This document shows, piece by piece, positions 7,984 through 16,312 of a stretch of 64,000 nt of DNA. The stretch comes from an uncultured Acidimicrobiales bacterium (GTDB taxonomy: Bacteria > Actinomycetota > Acidimicrobiia > Acidimicrobiales > CADCTF01). Numbering within the stretch: the stretch's first letter is position 1; each line of letters starts with the position of its first letter. Under the pieces are notes generated by a model. It did not search any database, had not been told where the DNA came from, and saw only the letters and a list, made by a program, of their open reading frames with translations. A program made the translations under genes and the position numbers. The DNA is taken from assembly GCA_902805655.1 (NCBI GenBank), contig CADCTF010000127.1, forward strand, positions 1-64,000. The letters run 5' to 3'.

Positions 7984-8010
7984 TCCCCGGCGCCCGACTA
8001 GGAAGTCGGG

Positions 8011-8727
8011 ATGCACCCCGACGAGCTCATCGAAGCGACCCGCCGCGAGACCGTCGCCCTGGCCGCCGCCGCGAAGGGCCGCATGGAGGCCGAGGTCCCG
8101 AGCTGCCCGGGCTGGACCCTCGAGGTGCTGGTGAACCACCTCGGCCGGGTGCAGGGCTGGGTGGCGGAGATGGTGCGCCAGGGCGCCTCCGACCGCGTGC
8201 CGTTCCCGGGCCGGCCCGACGCGGTGACGCCGGAGTGGCTCCTCGACCAGAACGAGGCCCTGGTCGCCGCCCTCGAGGAAGCCGGGCCTGACCGCCCGGT
8301 GTGGACCTTCGCCGGCATGGGCACCAGCCGGTTCTGGATCCGGCGCCAAGCGGTTGAGGCCGCCATCCACCGTTGGGACGCGCAGCTCGCCTCGGGCCCC
8401 GCCGAGCCGGTCGAGACGGAGCTGGCGCTCGCCGGGGTGGACGAGATGCTCGACTTCTTCCTGCCTCTGCGAGTCAAGCCCGACCAGCTCACCGGCAGCG
8501 CGCACCTCCATGCCACCGACTCCGAGCACGGCGAGTGGATCGTGCAGCCGACCCCCGACGAGATCCTCGTGGGGCACAACCACGAGAAGGCCGACGTGGC
8601 CCTGAGGGCGCCGGCCTCCGACCTGCTGTTGATGGTCTGGGGGCGCACGCCGATGCAGGAGCCCGAGGTCTTCGGCGACGCCTCGGTGCTGGCCAGCCTG
8701 CAGAACGCTCTGGCCGGCGCTGCCTGA
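8011..8727 (+). CDS. Maleylpyruvate isomerase family protein (mycothiol-dependent type)
   Basis: A 238-residue DinB-fold protein of the mycothiol-dependent maleylpyruvate isomerase (MDMPI) family. The N-terminal four-helix domain has the expected VPSCPGWTLEVLVNHLGRVQGWV at about residues 30-52, with the His used for metal binding, and EAAIHRWDAQLA near residues 118-129. A separate C-terminal MDMPI domain holds HLHATDSEHGEW and KADVALRAPASDLLLMVWGR. Most family members in actinobacteria have unknown substrates and may use mycothiol as cofactor. It heads a rightward run of small genes through 10802. Confidence 0.82.
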   Translation: MHPDELIEATRRETVALAAAAKGRMEAEVPSCPGWTLEVLVNHLGRVQGWVAEMVRQGASDRVPFPGRPDAVTPEWLLDQNEALVAALEEAGPDRPVWTFAGMGTSRFWIRRQAVEAAIHRWDAQLASGPAEPVETELALAGVDEMLDFFLPLRVKPDQLTGSAHLHATDSEHGEWIVQPTPDEILVGHNHEKADVALRAPASDLLLMVWGRTPMQEPEVFGDASVLASLQNALAGAA

Positions 8728-8737
8728 TCCGACAAGC

Positions 8738-9052
8738 ATGGTGGTCATGGATGCACCGTTCGTGGCCCTCAGCGAGATCACCGTGCCCATCGAGGGAGCC
8801 GAGGCGCTCGAGGCGGCGTTCCAGGAGCGGCTCGGCGCGGTCGACCACTGGGCCGGCTTCCTCGGGCTCTCGGTCTTGCGAGACCGCCGGCGCCCTGGGC
8901 GCTACGTGATGGTCTCGCAGTGGGAGTCGAAGGACTGCTTCAGCCGGTACATGCGAAGCGCCGATCACCAGCGATCTCACGACCGGATCCCTTCCGGCCG
9001 CGATCGCCCCCGCCCGGCCGGCTACAGCGAGTACGACCTCGTCGCCCGGTGA
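8738..9052 (+). CDS. Antibiotic biosynthesis monooxygenase-like (ABM) protein
   Basis: A 104-residue ferredoxin-like protein; ATG 8738 or ATG 8747 could start it. It has the ABM layout: an opening strand (VALSEITVPIEGAEALEAAF), GFLGLSVLRDR, then RYVMVSQWESKDCFSRYMRS. The last strand is GYSEYDLVAR. Such small proteins act as monooxygenases or haem-degrading enzymes, or only as dimeric scaffolds. It follows the MDMPI gene by 10 bp and its stop is overlapped by the next GTG start. Confidence 0.7.
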   Translation: MVVMDAPFVALSEITVPIEGAEALEAAFQERLGAVDHWAGFLGLSVLRDRRRPGRYVMVSQWESKDCFSRYMRSADHQRSHDRIPSGRDRPRPAGYSEYDLVAR

Positions 9053-9429
9053 GCGAGGCGAGCACACCGCCGCGGGACGCCCACCGCGTCCTGGTCGAGA
9101 CCCAGGGGCTGCTCACGCTGCGGGCCACCGAGGCGCTCTACGATGAGCAGCCCACCCTGTGGGCTCGCGGTGAGCAAGGGCGCAAGCACACCTTCGACGA
9201 CTTCGGGCACCACTTCCGCTCGCTGGCGACCCTCGATGCCGACGTGTTCGCCGGCCACGTGCGCTACTGCAACGAGCTCTTCACCTCGCGCGGCTTCCCC
9301 CGCACCTGGCTCACCGACGCCTGGCGGATCATGCGGGAGGTGCTCGAGCGGGAGCTGCCGGCGCCCGTCGCGGGACAAGCCGTCGAGGTCGTGCAGGAGG
9401 GCGTGCGTCGCAGCGAGAGCCTGACCTGA
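9049..9429 (+). CDS. Uncharacterised alpha-helical protein
   Basis: 126 residues from GTG 9049, which overlaps the upstream TGA as GTGA. I do not recognise a named family. The sequence is helix-rich with no signal peptide or membrane segment. A run of aromatic and His residues (HTFDDFGHHFRSLATL), then CNELFTSRGFPRTWLTDAWRIMREVLE, resembles helical sensor domains seen beside B12- or anti-sigma-type regulators. That similarity is only an impression. Strict overlap with the ABM gene supports its being a real, translationally coupled gene. Confidence 0.62.
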   Translation: MSEASTPPRDAHRVLVETQGLLTLRATEALYDEQPTLWARGEQGRKHTFDDFGHHFRSLATLDADVFAGHVRYCNELFTSRGFPRTWLTDAWRIMREVLERELPAPVAGQAVEVVQEGVRRSESLT

Positions 9430-9463
9430 GGCACCGAGGCGAAACGTGGGTACGGCAGCGGCC

Positions 9464-9913
9464 ATGGCCAAGAACGAGACCACGATCGCCGCCCGGCCCG
9501 AGCGGGTCTACCAAGTGCTGCTCGACCCGTACACCTATCCCGACTGGGTGGTCGGGTGCGACGACATCCGTGACGTCGACGACACGTGGCCGGCCGTCGG
9601 CGCCCGCTTCCACCACACGGTCGGCGCCGGGCCCTTGAAGGTGAAGGACAACACCAAGCTCATGTCCTCCGACGCCCCCCGGCGTCTCGAGCTGGAGGCT
9701 CGGGCTCGACCGGCCGGGGTGGCCACCGTGGTGTTCGAGCTCGAGCCGGATACGGACGGCACGGTCATCCGCATCATCGAGTTCCCCAAGCGGGGACTGG
9801 CCAAGACGCTCCACAGCCCGGTCATGGAGGTCATGATCAAGACCCGCAACGTCGAGACGCTGCGCCGGCTCAAGAACCTGGTGGAGAACGGCAAGCAGAC
9901 CGAGCAGGGCTAG
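9464..9913 (+). CDS. SRPBCC family protein
   Basis: A 149-residue helix-grip protein from ATG 9464 (MAKNETTIAARPERVY); a GTG at 9446 would add six residues. Family marks are RPERVYQVLLDPYTYPDWVVGC, the WPAVGARFHHTV segment, VATVVFELEPDTDGTVIRI, and a C-terminal helix (VMIKTRNVETLRRLKNLVE). It probably binds a hydrophobic ligand; no catalytic residues are visible. It sits between the coupled ABM/helical pair and the DUF3097 gene on the same strand. Confidence 0.8.
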   Translation: MAKNETTIAARPERVYQVLLDPYTYPDWVVGCDDIRDVDDTWPAVGARFHHTVGAGPLKVKDNTKLMSSDAPRRLELEARARPAGVATVVFELEPDTDGTVIRIIEFPKRGLAKTLHSPVMEVMIKTRNVETLRRLKNLVENGKQTEQG

Positions 9914-9962
9914 CGGGCGGGTCACCGTGGCGCCCGGAGCGCGGCCGTAGCCTGCGGTGGTC

Positions 9963-10802
9963 ATGAGCGACTTCCGCCCCGCGCCGATGCGCGGCATCCT
10001 CAACGGCCCGGTCGACGGCGCAGCCAAGATGCGCGCGACGTATCCCGAGGTCGAGGCGGCGATCGGGTTGGCTGCGGCCCACCGGGCCTCCGGGTTCCGG
10101 GGCAAGGTGGCCCGGCACGAGCGCGATGGCGTGGTGCTGCGGGCGACGGTCGGCGGGGACCGCCTCTTCCGGCTGGTCCCCGGGGCCTTCGAGGTCGACG
10201 GTCGGGCGGTGACCCTCACGGTGCCGCGGCCCCGCCGCGATTCGACCCAGGCACCGAACCGCACCGCCTCCGGCTCGGTGGCGGTGAAGCACGACGCCCG
10301 CGTGGCCCAGGCCGGTCGCATCTGGGTCGAGGGCGTGCACGACGCCGCCCTGGTGGAGAAGGTGTGGGGCGACGACCTGCGCCTGGTGGGAGTCGTCGTC
10401 GAGCGACTGGACGGCATCGACGAGCTGGCCGGCGAGGTGCGTGCCTTCCGGCCCACCGCCCAACGGCGCCTCGGCATCCTGGTCGACCACCTGGTGGTGG
10501 GCAGCAAGGAGGCCAAGCTGGCCGCCGCCGTGCAGGGGCCCCACGTGCTGGTCACGGGCACCCCGTTCGTGGACGTGTGGCAGGCCGTGCGGCCGCACGT
10601 GCTCGGCATCCCGGGCTGGCCCACCATCCCGATGGGGACGCCATGGAAGGAAGGTGTCTGCGCGCGCCTCGGACTCGGCGAGCCGCGCGACGCGTGGCGG
10701 CGCATCCTGTCGTCCGTGCGGTCCTACGCCGACCTGGAGCCCTCGCTCGTCGGCGCGGTGGAGGAGCTGATCGACTTCGTCACCGACGTCGGTTCACCCT
10801 GA
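9963..10802 (+). CDS. DUF3097 family protein
   Basis: A 279-residue cytoplasmic protein from ATG 9963. It is a close match in layout to the actinobacterial DUF3097 family. That includes an N-terminal OB-like region, GRIWVEGVHDAALVEKVWGDDLR at about residues 119-141, RRLGILVDHLVVGSKEAKLA, HVLVTGTPFVDVWQAVRP, and the WPTIPMGTPWKEG motif. The TOPRIM-like GRIWVEGVHDAAL suggests a nucleic-acid-related role, since TOPRIM proteins carry a Glu and later acidic residues in this setting, but no function has been shown. Widespread single-copy occurrence in actinobacteria is known of the family. Confidence 0.88.
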   Translation: MSDFRPAPMRGILNGPVDGAAKMRATYPEVEAAIGLAAAHRASGFRGKVARHERDGVVLRATVGGDRLFRLVPGAFEVDGRAVTLTVPRPRRDSTQAPNRTASGSVAVKHDARVAQAGRIWVEGVHDAALVEKVWGDDLRLVGVVVERLDGIDELAGEVRAFRPTAQRRLGILVDHLVVGSKEAKLAAAVQGPHVLVTGTPFVDVWQAVRPHVLGIPGWPTIPMGTPWKEGVCARLGLGEPRDAWRRILSSVRSYADLEPSLVGAVEELIDFVTDVGSP

Positions 10803-10825
10803 CCCACCCCGGGTAGCGAGGGCAC

Positions 10826-11968
10826 ATGCGAGCAGTGGTGTGGCACGGGAAGCACGACGTCCGGGTGGACGAGGTACCGGATCCGAAGATCGAGCAGCCG
10901 ACCGACGCGATCATCCGCGTGACGTCGACCGCCATCTGCGGATCGGACCTCCACCTGTACGAGAAGCTCTACGCGGCCATGAAGGAGGGCGACATCATCG
11001 GCCACGAGCCGATGGGCATCGTCGAGGCGGTGGGGCCCGAGGTCACGAACATCTCGCCGGGCGACCGGGTGGTCATCCCCTTCAACATCGCCTGTGGCAC
11101 GTGCTGGCAGTGCGCGGACGGGCTGATGTCCCAGTGCGAGACGACGCAGAACAAGTCCACCCGCAAGGGGGCAAGCCTCTTCGGGTACACGCACCTCTAC
11201 GGCGCCGTGCCCGGCGGGCAGGCCGAGTACCTCCGCGTGCCCCAGGCCCAGTTCGGCCCCATCAAGGTGGGGACAGACCTTCCCGACGTCCGCTACCTCT
11301 TCCTGTCCGACGTGCTGCCTACGGCGTGGCAGGCCGTTGCGTACGCCGACGTGCCCCAGGGTGGCACGGTCGGCATCTTCGGCCTCGGCCCCATCGGCCA
11401 GATGAGTGCCCGCATCGCGCTGCACCAGGGGGCGGGCAGAGTCATCGGCATCGACCGCGTGCCCGAGCGCCTCGCCATGGCCGAGCGGTGGGGTGTCGAG
11501 ACGATCGACATCGACGCGGTGAAGGACATCACCGACGAGATCTGGGCCCGCACCCAGGGGCGGGGTGTGGACTCCGCCATCGAAGCGGTCGGCATGGAGG
11601 CCGACGGCTCTCTCGTCGACTCCGTGCTGTCCACGGTGAAGCTCCAGCCCGACAAGCTCGTCGCCCTGCACGGCACCTTCGGCATCGTGCGGCGGGGCGG
11701 CACGGTGTCGATCTCCGGTGTCTACGTCGGCAGCTTCCCCGCCTTCCCGATCGGCGACCTGTTCGACAAGCAGGTCACCGTGAAGATGGGCCAGGCGAAC
11801 GTGAAGCGCTGGATCCCCGACCTGCTGCCTCTGGTCGAGGACCCCGCCGACCCCCTCGGCGCCGGCGACCTGATGACCCATGAGCTGCCGCTCGACGAGG
11901 CGCCCGACGCCTATCGAAAGTTCCAGGCCAAGGAGGACGGCTACATCAAGGTGGTCCTCAAGCCCTGA
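10826..11968 (+). CDS. Zinc-dependent alcohol dehydrogenase, formaldehyde-dehydrogenase-like
   Basis: A 380-residue medium-chain dehydrogenase/reductase. The catalytic zinc site is CGSDLHLYEK followed by IIGHEPMGIV, and the structural zinc lobe has four Cys in ACGTCWQCADGLMSQC. The cofactor fold is GTVGIFGLGPIGQMSARIA, with an acidic residue soon after that favours NAD. The GLMSQC...STRKGASLFGYTHLYGAVPGGQAEYLRVP region groups it with glutathione-independent formaldehyde dehydrogenase-like enzymes often found in actinobacteria. The true substrate is not readable. It is convergent with an SDR gene and their ends overlap by 11 bp. Confidence 0.9.
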   Translation: MRAVVWHGKHDVRVDEVPDPKIEQPTDAIIRVTSTAICGSDLHLYEKLYAAMKEGDIIGHEPMGIVEAVGPEVTNISPGDRVVIPFNIACGTCWQCADGLMSQCETTQNKSTRKGASLFGYTHLYGAVPGGQAEYLRVPQAQFGPIKVGTDLPDVRYLFLSDVLPTAWQAVAYADVPQGGTVGIFGLGPIGQMSARIALHQGAGRVIGIDRVPERLAMAERWGVETIDIDAVKDITDEIWARTQGRGVDSAIEAVGMEADGSLVDSVLSTVKLQPDKLVALHGTFGIVRRGGTVSISGVYVGSFPAFPIGDLFDKQVTVKMGQANVKRWIPDLLPLVEDPADPLGAGDLMTHELPLDEAPDAYRKFQAKEDGYIKVVLKP

Positions 11969-12950
11969 GCGCAGGCGTCGGGTACTCCCGGCGCTCGGCC
12001 AACCCGCCGAGGAGCTCCCGGAGCGCATCGGGGCCGGACACCGCCGGCTTCCATCCCAGCTCCGTCTCGGCCCGGGTGGTGTCGAGGAGCGGTGACTGCA
12101 GGGCGAGGTCGAGCCAGTCGGGCGACGTCGGCTGCAGCCGAGCCCGCCAGGACAGCGCGGCGCCGACCTTGGCTACGAAGGCGGGCACCGGCACCCGGGG
12201 CCCGCCCAGCACCTCGGACAGCACCGACGAGTCGAGCACGGGGCCGCTGGCCACGTTGTACGCCCCGCGGGCGGAGCCGTCCAGCAGGGCCAGCCGGAAC
12301 GCCTCGGTCACGTCGGAGGTGTGCGCCGCCTGCACCGTCAATCCGGAGATCGCCGGGGTGATCGGCACCCGCCCGGGATGCACCAGAGTGCTCGGCAGCA
12401 GCGGTCCGATGAACAGCTTGCGGATGCCGGTCGCCGCTTCGGCCTTGAAGAACAGCGACGGTCGCATGCGCACCACCCGAATCTCGGGATGGTCCCGCTC
12501 GACCCCGTCGAGCAGGCGCTCGCAGTAGGCCTTGTGCCGGGAGTACCACGACGACACCACGCCGCCGGTCGGCCACGACTCGTCCACCGGCTCCTTCGGA
12601 CCCGGCGAGTACGCCCCGACCGACGAGGCGTGTATCAGCGCGCCGACTCCCGCCTTCGCCGCCGCCGCGAACACGCGCGCGCTGCCCTCGACGTTCACCC
12701 GCCACAGCTGCTGCTCGTCGTGCGAAGGCTGCACCACCCAGGCGGTGTGGATGACGGCGTCCGCTCCACGTAGATGGGGCTCCAGGTCGCTGATGCTGAT
12801 GTCGGCCCCGTGCCAGCGCACCTTGTCGACCGGGAGGTTCCCGGGTCGCCTCGACAGCGCCACGATCTCGCTCACCGAAGGCTCCCGGCTCAGACGCTCG
12901 ACCAGGCTCGACCCCAGGTTCCCGGTCGCACCGGTGATGACCACTCGCAT
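11958..12950 (-). CDS. NAD-dependent epimerase/dehydratase (extended SDR)
   Basis: A 330-residue extended short-chain dehydrogenase. The Rossmann motif GATGNLGSSLVERL is at residues 7-20, followed by the HGADISISDLEPHLRGADAVIHTAW segment. The active-site region has HASSVGAYSPG and the YSRHK tetrad (Tyr-x-x-x-Lys), and the C-terminal half carries NVASGPVLDSS. Members act on nucleotide sugars, steroids or other carbonyls; no substrate is evident. Its start is 99 bp from the divergent MarR gene, so that regulator might control it, but no operator was recognised. Confidence 0.87.
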   Translation of the reverse strand: MRVVITGATGNLGSSLVERLSREPSVSEIVALSRRPGNLPVDKVRWHGADISISDLEPHLRGADAVIHTAWVVQPSHDEQQLWRVNVEGSARVFAAAAKAGVGALIHASSVGAYSPGPKEPVDESWPTGGVVSSWYSRHKAYCERLLDGVERDHPEIRVVRMRPSLFFKAEAATGIRKLFIGPLLPSTLVHPGRVPITPAISGLTVQAAHTSDVTEAFRLALLDGSARGAYNVASGPVLDSSVLSEVLGGPRVPVPAFVAKVGAALSWRARLQPTSPDWLDLALQSPLLDTTRAETELGWKPAVSGPDALRELLGGLAERREYPTPALRA

Positions 12951-13049
12951 CCGCCCGTGCTACCCGCGCCGCGCCCCGGCGCACCGTCCCGTGCGCATTC
13001 CGGACGCGCACGCGGCGCGCAAGGGGCGCGAGCGGTACCGTTTCGCGGA

Positions 13050-13580
13050 ATGGACCGCCCGGACCCCCCGAGGCTCGAAGCATGGCGCTCGCTGCTCGAG
13101 GCGCATGCCGCACTCACCGAGGTGCTCGAGGACGAGCTGCTGGCCGCCTGCGGCCTCCCGCTGGCCTGGTACGAGGTGCTGCTGCACCTGCACGAGGGCG
13201 GGGGCCGGTCACGCATGCAGGAGCTGGCCTACAGCGTGCTGCTGAGCAAGAGCGGCGTGACGCGGTTGGTCGACCGGATGGTCGTGGCCGGGCTCGTCGT
13301 GCGGGAGTCGTGCCCCAACGACCGCCGAGGCACGCTCGCCGTACTCACCGACGACGGGCGCAGCAAGCTCCGTGCCGCTTCCCCGGTGCACCTGCGTGGC
13401 GTCCAGGAGCACTTCGGCCGCTTCGTGACCCCCGACGAGGCGGAGGTGGTGAGCACCGCGCTGACGCGCGTGGTGGCGGGGCGGGACGGCGGGCGACGGT
13501 CACCGCGCTGTGCCGACGAAGGCGAGCCCACGGAGGGCGGCAGCCCGGGCCGATTTCCAGCGGTGGGTGACGCGGGCTAG
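13050..13580 (+). CDS. MarR family transcriptional regulator
   Basis: A 176-residue winged-helix regulator from ATG 13050. It has the dimerisation helices (WRSLLEAHAALTEVLEDELLAACGLPLAWYEVLLHLHE) and a recognition segment (MQELAYSVLLSKSGVTRLVDRMVVAGLV). The wing is VRESCPNDRRGTLAVLTDDGR. A Pro/Arg-rich tail beyond about residue 150 may be disordered. It is divergent from the SDR gene and upstream of a cold-shock gene. MarR proteins usually respond to small phenolic ligands; nothing here tells the ligand. Confidence 0.88.
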   Translation: MDRPDPPRLEAWRSLLEAHAALTEVLEDELLAACGLPLAWYEVLLHLHEGGGRSRMQELAYSVLLSKSGVTRLVDRMVVAGLVVRESCPNDRRGTLAVLTDDGRSKLRAASPVHLRGVQEHFGRFVTPDEAEVVSTALTRVVAGRDGGRRSPRCADEGEPTEGGSPGRFPAVGDAG

Positions 13581-13703
13581 GCAAGGTGGTACCGTGGTCG
13601 GAGCGTTCGGATGCGTCACGCAAGTCCGCTGCGCCGTTGCAGGTGTCCGCTCTTCGTGGTCTCCCGCAAGTCCGTGTGCGTGAGTCAGAAGGAAGTGGAA
13701 CAG

Positions 13704-13907
13704 ATGGCAGCAGGAACAGTGAAGTGGTTCAACGCCACCAAGGGCTTCGGGTTCATCACCCCCGACGGCGGCGGCGAGGATCTCTTCGTGCACCATTCGC
13801 AGATCGAGATGCGCGGCTACCGCGAGCTGGCCGAAGGCCAGCGCGTGGAGTTCGAGGTCACCAAGGGCCAGAAGGGCCTGCAGGCGTCCTCAGTCCGCCC
13901 GGTCTGA
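13704..13907 (+). CDS. CspA-type cold-shock protein
   Basis: A 67-residue single cold-shock domain starting at ATG 13704, with AGGAAG seven bases upstream. RNP-1 (KGFGFIT) and RNP-2 (DLFVHHS) are intact, and the start [15 protein letters not shown] is canonical. These small OB-fold proteins bind single-stranded RNA and DNA and act as RNA chaperones. About 120 bases separate the MarR stop from the start codon, enough for the long, structured leader typical of csp mRNAs, though I did not establish its fold. A strong terminator lies 24 bases after the stop, so this is a monocistronic gene. Confidence 0.96.
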   Translation: MAAGTVKWFNATKGFGFITPDGGGEDLFVHHSQIEMRGYRELAEGQRVEFEVTKGQKGLQASSVRPV

Positions 13908-13931
13908 GCACCAGTCAGCAGCACTAGCAAC

Positions 13932-13963
13932 GAGGAGCGGGCCTTGCGGCCCGCTCCTCTTCG
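13932..13963 (+). terminator. Strong terminator after the cold-shock gene
   Basis: A perfect 12-bp stem (GAGGAGCGGGCC / GGCCCGCTCCTC) with a TTGC loop, followed by a short TTCG. It sits just past the csp stop and isolates it from the gene at 14024. Confidence 0.88.
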
Positions 13964-14023
13964 CGTCGCGGCTCATTTCGTGCGTCCCTGTGACGAACCG
14001 GCCGCCGTGCGAGTCTGATCGCC

Positions 14024-14821
14024 ATGGTCCAACCCGAGCTGCCGGCTACTCCCGCATCGAACCGCAACAGCTGGTACGTCGCCGCCGGCATCCTCGCCGT
14101 GGTGGCCCTGATCGCCGTGTTCCTCCTGTTCCAGCGGGAGAACGACGGAGTGGCCACCGGGACGTCGACCACCACGACCTCCAGCACGACGTCGTCCACG
14201 TCGACGACCACCACGACGGCGGCCTCCACGACCACGACCCGCGCCTCCACCACGACCACCGCCGCTCCGCCCGCCGCCGACACCAGCACGGCCGTCTGGC
14301 CCTACGCCGCCACGTCGACGAGGTTCTCCGATCCCGTGGCGGCGGCCCGCTCCTTCGCCACCGACTACGTGGGCTTCGCCGCTCCGGTGATGGGGGCGTT
14401 CCGGGCGGGTGACGCCCGCTCGGGCGAGGTCGACGTCCGGCCGCGGGCCAACGGCCCGGTCACCACGGTGCTGGTGCGCCAGCTCGGAAACGACGGCACG
14501 TGGTGGGTGCTCGGCGCCACCACCGAGACGATCCGCCTCGAGTCGGTCACGGCCGGGAGCCTGGTGCGGTCACCCCAGCGCCTCCAGGGCCGGGCCCAGG
14601 CCTTCGAGGGCACCGTCGACGTGAGGATCCGCCAGGACGGCTCCCCCACTCCGCTCGCCACCAGCTTCGTCACCGGCGGAGGCATCGAGATGGGGCCGTT
14701 CGACGAGACCATGGCCTTCTCCGCGCCGACCGCCGGCCACGGCGCGGTGGTGCTGTTCACCGAGTCGGCCGAGAACGGTCAGGTGTGGCAGGCGTCGGTC
14801 GTGAGGGTGCGCTTCAGCTGA
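14024..14821 (+). CDS. Membrane-anchored extracytoplasmic protein with Thr-rich linker and Gmad2-like domain
   Basis: A 265-residue protein. A single membrane helix (WYVAAGILAVVALIAVFLLF, about residues 17-36) near the N-terminus is followed by about 50 residues made almost only of Thr, Ser and Ala. The extracellular part has two parts: TRFSDPVAAARSFATDYVGF to WWVLGATTETIRLESV, and a final beta-rich domain beginning QAFEGTVDVRIRQDG that resembles the immunoglobulin-like Gmad2 domain seen with spore-germination GerMN-type proteins. The role is unknown; cell-surface or cell-wall location is inferred from the anchor and linker. It is convergent with the F420-dependent oxidoreductase gene, 9 bp apart. 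Confidence 0.75.
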   Translation: MVQPELPATPASNRNSWYVAAGILAVVALIAVFLLFQRENDGVATGTSTTTTSSTTSSTSTTTTTAASTTTTRASTTTTAAPPAADTSTAVWPYAATSTRFSDPVAAARSFATDYVGFAAPVMGAFRAGDARSGEVDVRPRANGPVTTVLVRQLGNDGTWWVLGATTETIRLESVTAGSLVRSPQRLQGRAQAFEGTVDVRIRQDGSPTPLATSFVTGGGIEMGPFDETMAFSAPTAGHGAVVLFTESAENGQVWQASVVRVRFS

Positions 14822-14830
14822 CCCGGCCGC

Positions 14831-15811
14831 TCACCGCTGGTCGTCGAGGCCGGCCTGGGCCAGGCGGGGCTTGATCTCGGACTGCCAGAAGGTGAAGAAG
14901 CCCTCCTGGTCGGGGCCGATCTGGTGGACGTAGATCTCGTCGTAGCCGGCGTCGGCGTACTCCTTGATCGACTGCATCCACCGCTCGGGGTCGGGACCGC
15001 ACGGGAAGCTGTCGGCCACATCGTCCTCCTTCACCAGGGAGGCGGCCTGCTCGAAGTGGGCCGGGGTCGGGAGGTCCTGCGACAGCTCGCCGGGGACGCC
15101 CGCGTTCGGCCAGATCTCGAAGGCCAGCTTGCGGGCCGCCGCCTCGTCGGCAGCCCAACAGCCCTTCATGCCGGCCAGGGTCGGGCCGCTCCCGCCCTGG
15201 TCCTTGTACGACTGCACCATGTCCGCCGCCGGCGAGGTGTTCACGTACCCGTCGCCGATGCGGGCGGCCAGGGCGATGGCCTTCGGGCCGAAGCCCGAGA
15301 TGTAGATCGGGGGCGGCTCGTCGGGGAGCGTGTACAGCCGGGCGTTCTCGACGGTGTAGTGGCGGCCGTGGTGGCTCCGGCTGCCCCCCTGCCAGAGCAG
15401 CCGCAACACCTCGATCGCCTCCTCCAGCATCTCGAGACGGATGTCGGCCGGTGGCCAGCGATCCCCGAGGATGTGCTCGTTCAGCGCCTCACCGGTGCCC
15501 ACGCCGAAGAAGAAGCGGCCATCGGGCATCATGGCCGTGGTGGTGGCCACGGCCTGGGCCACGATCGCCGGGTGGATGCGCACCGTCGGGCAGGTCACGC
15601 CCGTGCCCAACCGGAGGCGGTCGGTCCTGGCCGCGATGCCGCCGAGCACCGACCACACGAACGGGCTCTCGCCCTGGCGGTCGACCCACGGATGGAAGTG
15701 GTCCGAGATCCAGGCGGTGGTGAACCCCACCTCCTCCGCTCGCACGGCATGACGCACGAGGTCGAGCGGACGGTGCTCTTCGCTGGACATGGAGTACCCG
15801 AAGATCGGCAT
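14831..15811 (-). CDS. F420-dependent LLM-class oxidoreductase
   Basis: A 326-residue TIM-barrel protein of the luciferase-like monooxygenase class, in the subgroup close to F420-dependent glucose-6-phosphate dehydrogenase. Marks include the start IFGYSMSSEEHRPLDLVRHAVRAEE, TAWISDHFHPWVDRQGESPFVW at about residues 32-53, GTGVTCPTVRIHPAIVAQAVAT, and GRFFFGVGTGEALNEHILGDRWPP. The GVGTGEALNEHI segment and the SDHFHPW pocket are what I would expect for F420 binding in this group. It would transfer hydride between coenzyme F420 and an unknown substrate. F420 use fits an actinobacterium. Confidence 0.87.
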   Translation of the reverse strand: MPIFGYSMSSEEHRPLDLVRHAVRAEEVGFTTAWISDHFHPWVDRQGESPFVWSVLGGIAARTDRLRLGTGVTCPTVRIHPAIVAQAVATTTAMMPDGRFFFGVGTGEALNEHILGDRWPPADIRLEMLEEAIEVLRLLWQGGSRSHHGRHYTVENARLYTLPDEPPPIYISGFGPKAIALAARIGDGYVNTSPAADMVQSYKDQGGSGPTLAGMKGCWAADEAAARKLAFEIWPNAGVPGELSQDLPTPAHFEQAASLVKEDDVADSFPCGPDPERWMQSIKEYADAGYDEIYVHQIGPDQEGFFTFWQSEIKPRLAQAGLDDQR

Positions 15812-15847
15812 GAACCTGCGCTACCCCCGCGCTCGTGGGCGCAGTCG

Positions 15848-16252
15848 CTACCCGCGAGCCTTGGCCACGGCCCGGGTGAGGTCGTCCTTGTTCATCCTGG
15901 ACCGGCCCCGCACGTCGAGCTTCTTGGCTTCTTGCAGTAGCTCGGCCTTGGTCGTGCCGACGTTCTTCCCCCGAGCCGTCGGGGTTCGACTGTCGATGGC
16001 CTCCTGGCCGCTCTTGGCCGCCTGCGGGTCGGACGGTCCCTTCTCCGCCTTCGGCTCCCAGTGGTCACCGACCTTCTCGAAGGAGTGCTTGAGGGCGCTG
16101 AACGCCACCCGGTGCGACGCCTCCGGATCACCGTCGTAGGTCTCGTTGGCGCTCTCGAGCGTCTCGGCGTACGTGCGCTGGGCCTTGGCCGGGGAACGCT
16201 GCAGCGTGCCCGGCAGGTCCTTCTGGTTGATCTTGTTCCGCTTGGTAGGCAT
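15848..16252 (-). CDS. ChaB-like protein with C-terminal Rho N-terminal-type domain
   Basis: A 134-residue basic protein from ATG 16252. The first half matches the ChaB domain: DLPGTLQRSPAKAQRTYAETLESANETYDGD followed by HRVAFSALKHSFEKVGDHW. The second half after an Ala/Gly/Lys linker is a SAP/Rho_N-like helical unit (GTTKAELLQEAKKLDVRGRSRMNKDDLTRAVAKAR). Such two-domain proteins are common in actinobacteria, and ChaB itself has no settled function; the Rho_N-like part suggests nucleic-acid binding. It is divergent from the YbdK-type ligase gene with 60 bp between. Confidence 0.8.
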   Translation of the reverse strand: MPTKRNKINQKDLPGTLQRSPAKAQRTYAETLESANETYDGDPEASHRVAFSALKHSFEKVGDHWEPKAEKGPSDPQAAKSGQEAIDSRTPTARGKNVGTTKAELLQEAKKLDVRGRSRMNKDDLTRAVAKARG

Positions 16253-16312
16253 GCCGGAGGTGTACCCCGGGCGCAGGCTTGCCGTGCACGGGACCACGGG
16301 TACAAGCGCGCG

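Noticed and set aside
9946-9962. GTG at 9957 as start of the DUF3097 gene
   Set aside because: It would add only Val-Val before ATG 9963 and has no better ribosome-binding site, so the ATG was kept.
12774-13049. N-terminal extension of the MarR gene upstream of 13050
   Set aside because: The extension is Arg/Pro/Ala-rich, overlaps the divergent SDR start region and is not part of the MarR fold; ATG 13050 begins the real protein.
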